Below, piece after piece: positions 6,279 through 8,957 of a stretch of DNA of 8,957 bases. The first letter of the stretch is position 1. Every line of letters starts with the position of its first letter. The translations under genes and the position numbers were made by a program. The notes beneath the pieces were generated by a model, which was not told where the DNA came from, made no database searches, and saw only the letters and a list, made by a program, of their open reading frames with translations. The stretch is taken from positions 1-8,957 of the forward strand of contig DAOURZ010000035.1 of NCBI GenBank assembly GCA_030627475.1. The letters run 5' to 3'. The DNA comes from Deltaproteobacteria bacterium (GTDB taxonomy: Bacteria; Desulfobacterota; Desulfobacteria; Desulfobacterales; ETH-SRB1).

Positions 6279-6330
6279 GAAGGGATGATATATTGATCAT
6301 TGTCAGGATCCTCAAAATGTGATACTAAAT
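6275..6330 (+). pseudogene. possible remnant of a second sugar-transferase C-terminus
   Basis: An ATG overlapping the kinase stop (ATGA) opens MRRDDILIIVRILKM, then stops. Bases 6287-6327 match the 3' end of the downstream sugar-transferase gene (7746-7787, coding DLLIIIKTIKIVIL) at 34 of 42 positions by my hand alignment, counting one single-base gap, after which VIL reappears. Most substitutions are conservative (L/I, I/V, K/R). This looks like the last trace of a deleted, diverged paralogue. The match is short, and hydrophobic AT-rich codons can agree by chance. Confidence 0.3.
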
Positions 6331-6366
6331 AAGATGGGTGATAGTTCATAACTTGCTTATAGCCTT

Positions 6367-6408
6367 GGTAACCAGAAACCAGTAACAAATATCCGGTAAC
6401 AAGCAACG
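6367..6408. repeat. degenerate heptameric tandem repeat
   Basis: Six consecutive 7-mers read GGTAACC, AGAAACC, AGTAACA, AATATCC, GGTAACA and AGCAACG. The array ends two bases before the sugar-transferase ATG and takes the place of a normal Shine-Dalgarno sequence. It may affect translation of that gene or be neutral filler. Confidence 0.45.
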
Positions 6409-6410
6409 AA

Positions 6411-7805
6411 ATGTTAAAGATTTTTCATACATATTTTCCTATACGCAATATTTTCTTTGTGCTGGGAGAGGGAGCTCTGATCTACCTTGCATTGATCATT
6501 GCCAGTACGCTACGGTTTAAGTGGCAAATCCCGGAGACGGAATTTGCTTATACTATCTGGGTAAGAGTTTTGGTGGTCACGATAGTCTGTCAGATAAGTC
6601 TCTATTATCACGAACTTTACGAAATCAAATATGCACAGAAGATATTTGATCTGAGCGTTCAAAGTATCCAGGCGCTTGGTGCGGCATGTATCATGCTTGC
6701 TGCTATTTATTATGTATATCCACCTCTCATCCTCGGAAGAGGTATATTTCTTATCGGTCTTTTCTTGCTGGTTCTCTTCATTGTGTCGTGGCGTTTTCTT
6801 TATCAGTGTATTATCCAAAAAAATCTCTTTTCCGAAAAACTTCTCATGGTTGGATCCGGCAACCTGGCATCTATGATCGCCGGAGAAATTACCAGTAACC
6901 TTGATTCCGGATACAAAATCGCAGCAATTGTAGACAACCCCAATAATTCCGATCTCGCTAAACGGTTAAGCGTTGAAAGCTGTAATGACTATCAACAAAT
7001 ATGTGCCTTGGCAGAAATAAACAGGATACAAAAAATAGTTGTTGCGCTTGATGAAAAAAGGGGGAAATTTCCAACGGATGTACTACTGGACTGCAAGATG
7101 CGGGGGCTAACCATAGTAGATGGTATATCTTTTTACGAAACACTGGCGGGAAAAATTTTAGCCACACAAATTAATCCAAGTTCGTTCATTTTTTCAGATG
7201 GATTTCGTCGTCACAAATTTACCTTGTGGGGAAAACGTTTTTTTGATATTGTTCTTTCTGCTGCTGGCTTGATTATTGCCGCTCCACTGATGGTACTTGC
7301 AGCAATTGCGATTAAAGCAACATCAAAAGGACCTGTTTTTTTTAAACAAACAAGAGTCGGCAAATGGGAAGAACCGTTTTCCGTTATCAAGTTCCGAACC
7401 ATGCTGGAAAATGCGGAATCACAGACAGGGCCGGTATGGGCCAACGAAGATGATCCCCGAATAACTACTGTAGGTAAATTTCTTCGTAAATGTCGGCTGG
7501 ATGAACTTCCCCAACTATGGAATGCACTCAAAGGCTCTATGAGTCTCGTTGGGCCCAGGCCGGAACGTCCCGTGTTTGTCAAGACACTTAAAGACAAGCT
7601 TCCCTATTACGCTGAACGACATACGGTAAAACCCGGAATTACCGGTTGGGCACAGATCTCATACGGCTATGGCGCTTCGGAAGAAGATGCTTTAAAAAAG
7701 CTGGAATACGATCTTTTTTATACAAAGCATCTCTCTCTTCTCATGGATCTATTAATCATTATCAAGACCATCAAAATTGTGATACTGGGCAAGGGGGCAA
7801 GGTAA
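6411..7805 (+). CDS. polyprenyl-phosphate sugar-1-phosphate transferase (EPS initiating enzyme)
   Basis: This 464-residue inner-membrane protein should transfer a sugar-1-phosphate from a nucleotide sugar to undecaprenyl phosphate, starting the EPS repeat unit. Four N-terminal membrane segments (about 13-32, 49-66, 83-102 and 110-134) are followed by a CoA-binding-like Rossmann region starting at KLLMVGSGNLA (143-153). The C-terminal catalytic domain begins KRFFDIVLS (275-283) with the membrane helix. It continues through GPVFFKQTRVG (307-317), KFRTM (327-331), DDPRIT, the signature RLDELPQLWN (362-371), SLVGPRPERP (378-387) and KPGITGWAQ (407-415), and ends ILGKGAR. All hallmarks look intact. 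Architecture and length fit the WbaP/EpsB-type family found in exosortase loci. The sugar cannot be predicted. No Shine-Dalgarno is evident before 6411, and 132 bases separate it from the kinase gene. Confidence 0.94.
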   Translation: MLKIFHTYFPIRNIFFVLGEGALIYLALIIASTLRFKWQIPETEFAYTIWVRVLVVTIVCQISLYYHELYEIKYAQKIFDLSVQSIQALGAACIMLAAIYYVYPPLILGRGIFLIGLFLLVLFIVSWRFLYQCIIQKNLFSEKLLMVGSGNLASMIAGEITSNLDSGYKIAAIVDNPNNSDLAKRLSVESCNDYQQICALAEINRIQKIVVALDEKRGKFPTDVLLDCKMRGLTIVDGISFYETLAGKILATQINPSSFIFSDGFRRHKFTLWGKRFFDIVLSAAGLIIAAPLMVLAAIAIKATSKGPVFFKQTRVGKWEEPFSVIKFRTMLENAESQTGPVWANEDDPRITTVGKFLRKCRLDELPQLWNALKGSMSLVGPRPERPVFVKTLKDKLPYYAERHTVKPGITGWAQISYGYGASEEDALKKLEYDLFYTKHLSLLMDLLIIIKTIKIVILGKGAR

Positions 7806-7974
7806 TAGCTGAAAAGCTGATGGCCGATAGTACAAGAGTGCATGTTTTTGCTTTTTTATTTAATTATAGCAACAAGTTATTAAGACTTTTCCCATGTAGG
7901 TCAAGGGGCGGAGCTATGTCCACACATGGGTTAATGGGTTAACGAGAACCTTAAACATAGCGGAAATAAATCCA
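7806..7974. other. leader region of the export gene with possible RNA structure
   Basis: This 169-base gap has a T-rich stretch (about 7842-7865), then a 7-bp stem CCCATGT (7891-7897) with ACATGGG (7924-7930) enclosing a purine-rich 26-base loop containing GGGGCGGAGC. A small GGTT/AACC hairpin follows (7937-7950). No T-run follows either stem, so neither is a typical terminator. It does not match any riboswitch core I can recall, including c-di-GMP class I. A structured leader of the export gene is possible. Confidence 0.3.
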
Positions 7975-8565
7975 ATGTTAAACAAAACCTATCATCTCGT
8001 ATTTCTTTTCAGCCTTTTGTTGGCTGCTTTATTTCCGGCAGTCGAACTGATTCATGCACAGGAAAAATTGGCAATTACAGAAGGTTCTTATAAAATTGGT
8101 AAGGGAGATATTCTGGAAGTACGTGTATGGAAAGAGCCTGATTTGTCCACAGGAACCTTTGTCAGGATGGATGGAATGATCTCGCTCCCACTTCTTAACG
8201 ATGTATTGGCTGCCGGCCAAACTCCCATGCAGTTGAGGGAGGATATCAATAAGAGACTTGAAGACTTTATTGAGGATGCCACTGTCACCGTCATGGTGAA
8301 GACGTCAACAAGCCAGAAGTTCTACATTCTTGGGGAAATAGCCCGAACCGGAGAATATCCTCTGATAAAAGACCTTACTGTTCTACAGGCCTTCGCCCTT
8401 GCCGGCGGATTTACCGAATGGGCGTCTAAAAAAGAAATCATTCTTCTTCGTCATCAATATGGTAAAAATAAAATTATAAGAGTGAATTATAAAAATATCG
8501 TAAAAGGAAAAGATTTTAGTCAAAATATACTGATACAAGCAGACGATACTATTATAGTTCCATAA
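7975..8565 (+). CDS. Wza-like polysaccharide export protein, short non-lipoprotein form
   Basis: This 196-residue exported protein is the likely periplasmic/outer-membrane EPS channel component. A signal peptide (1 to about 28, hydrophobic LVFLFSLLLAALF, cleavage near HA-QEK) lacks a lipobox cysteine, unlike E. coli Wza. The polysaccharide export domain starts at YKIGKGDILEVRVW (39-52) and runs to about 108. One SLBB domain follows, with FYILGEIARTGEYPL (116-130) and LTVLQAFALAGGF, ending DDTIIVP. E. coli Wza has about 379 residues; this compact form matches the exporters of PEP-CTERM EPS loci. It may rely on a separate outer-membrane protein to form the pore, and the barrel gene 14 bases downstream is the obvious candidate (inference). 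GGAA at about 7962 serves as ribosome binding site. Confidence 0.92.
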   Translation: MLNKTYHLVFLFSLLLAALFPAVELIHAQEKLAITEGSYKIGKGDILEVRVWKEPDLSTGTFVRMDGMISLPLLNDVLAAGQTPMQLREDINKRLEDFIEDATVTVMVKTSTSQKFYILGEIARTGEYPLIKDLTVLQAFALAGGFTEWASKKEIILLRHQYGKNKIIRVNYKNIVKGKDFSQNILIQADDTIIVP

Positions 8566-8579
8566 AAAACCAAGGAACA

Positions 8580-8957
8580 ATGAAAACAACAATTTTTGCT
8601 CTCATAGCGACATGCGCAATCTTATTGTCTACTTCACTATCTTTTGGATTGCAGACAACCTTTACACCCGGTATTTTGTTTAGCGAAGAATATACAGATA
8701 ATCATTATCGGACAAACAACGATAAAGAACACGAATGCATCACCATTATAGCCCCTTCTATCAAAGCTCAAATTCTTGAAAAAACCGGCGGTGCAGAAAT
8801 TTTTTATAAACCCTCATATGTTGCTTACGATAAATTTGATGACAACAATATATTGCGTCAAAGTGCTATTTTTTCCGGCTGGGCACAGATAGTAAAAAAT
8901 TTTCGTCTGGATGTTAGTGACTCATTCCTGCGCACTGAAGAACCTGATGAAGAAGAA
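8580..8957 (+). CDS. outer-membrane beta-barrel protein of the EPS locus (5' part only)
   Basis: The ATG at 8580 follows AAGGAAC at ideal spacing and opens a frame that runs off the window (126 codons seen). A signal peptide (MKTTIFALIATCAILLSTSL, cleavage near SFG-LQ) precedes FTPGILFSEEYTDNHYRTNN, the usual opening of outer-membrane barrel proteins found next to EPS and PEP-CTERM genes. Alternating strands such as AEIFYKPSYVAYDKF and AIFSGWAQIVKNFRLDVSDS fit a beta-barrel. It lies 14 bases after the export gene, surely in the same transcript. It probably provides or supports the outer-membrane exit for the polysaccharide. The family is inferred from the N-terminal pattern; the rest is missing. 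Confidence 0.75.
   Translation, partial: MKTTIFALIATCAILLSTSLSFGLQTTFTPGILFSEEYTDNHYRTNNDKEHECITIIAPSIKAQILEKTGGAEIFYKPSYVAYDKFDDNNILRQSAIFSGWAQIVKNFRLDVSDSFLRTEEPDEEE

Noticed and set aside
7838..7853. Sigma-54-like GTGCAT followed by TTTGCT upstream of the export gene
   Set aside because: The -24 half is off register by one base and lacks the GG doublet.
7891..7930. c-di-GMP class I riboswitch or intrinsic terminator before the export gene
   Set aside because: The conserved class I core is absent, and no T-run follows the stem.
7646..7942. Plus-strand ORF of 98 codons across the end of the sugar transferase
   Set aside because: It overlaps the conserved C-terminal domain of the transferase in another frame and its product has no recognisable features.

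Overview
The window is an exopolysaccharide (EPS/capsule) synthesis and export locus, read on the + strand, from an AT-rich Gram-negative bacterium. Sigma-54 enhancer-binding regulators, a short periplasmic Wza-type exporter, a GNVR chain-length protein with a separate small BY-kinase, and an outer-membrane barrel gene resemble XrtA/PEP-CTERM-associated EPS loci. Such loci occur in Desulfobacterota and in some anammox planctomycetes. I cannot choose between these from sequence alone, and no exosortase gene lies inside the window.

Layout. Bases 1-83 may hold the 3' end of an upstream gene. Bases 84-549 are AT-rich, have no credible gene, and carry a 20-bp near-palindrome and a spaced inverted repeat. 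A stand-alone receiver-domain response regulator follows (550-930), then a 197-bp MITE-like element (929-1125), then a receiver-less sigma-54 activator with an intact GAFTGA loop (1173-2201). The spacer 2202-2615 holds a short copy of the same repeat, two tandem TTGCA-TGCAA sites and an excellent sigma-54 -24/-12 promoter (2539-2554). The promoter overlaps the most upstream possible start codon of the next ORF, so I place that gene's real start at 2616. The gene (2616-3953) is a second NtrC-type protein whose receiver and GAFTGA loop are both degenerate. The EPS genes follow: chain-length determinant (3995-5500), tyrosine autokinase (5502-6278), sugar-phosphate transferase (6411-7805), Wza-like export protein (7975-8565), and the start of an outer-membrane barrel protein (8580 to the window end).

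How it may work (inference). The intact activator would bind the paired TTGCA sites about 190-210 bp upstream of the sigma-54 promoter and switch on the degenerate regulator plus the EPS genes behind it. The degenerate regulator keeps ATPase motifs and a nearly matching Fis-type helix-turn-helix but cannot make the normal sigma-54 contact. It is therefore a candidate anti-activator or feedback component. Downstream, the transferase would load the first sugar phosphate onto undecaprenyl phosphate, the GNVR protein and BY-kinase would control chain length, and the Wza-like protein with the barrel would form the export route.

The most interesting part is the regulatory head (2202-3953), not the EPS enzymes, which look ordinary.
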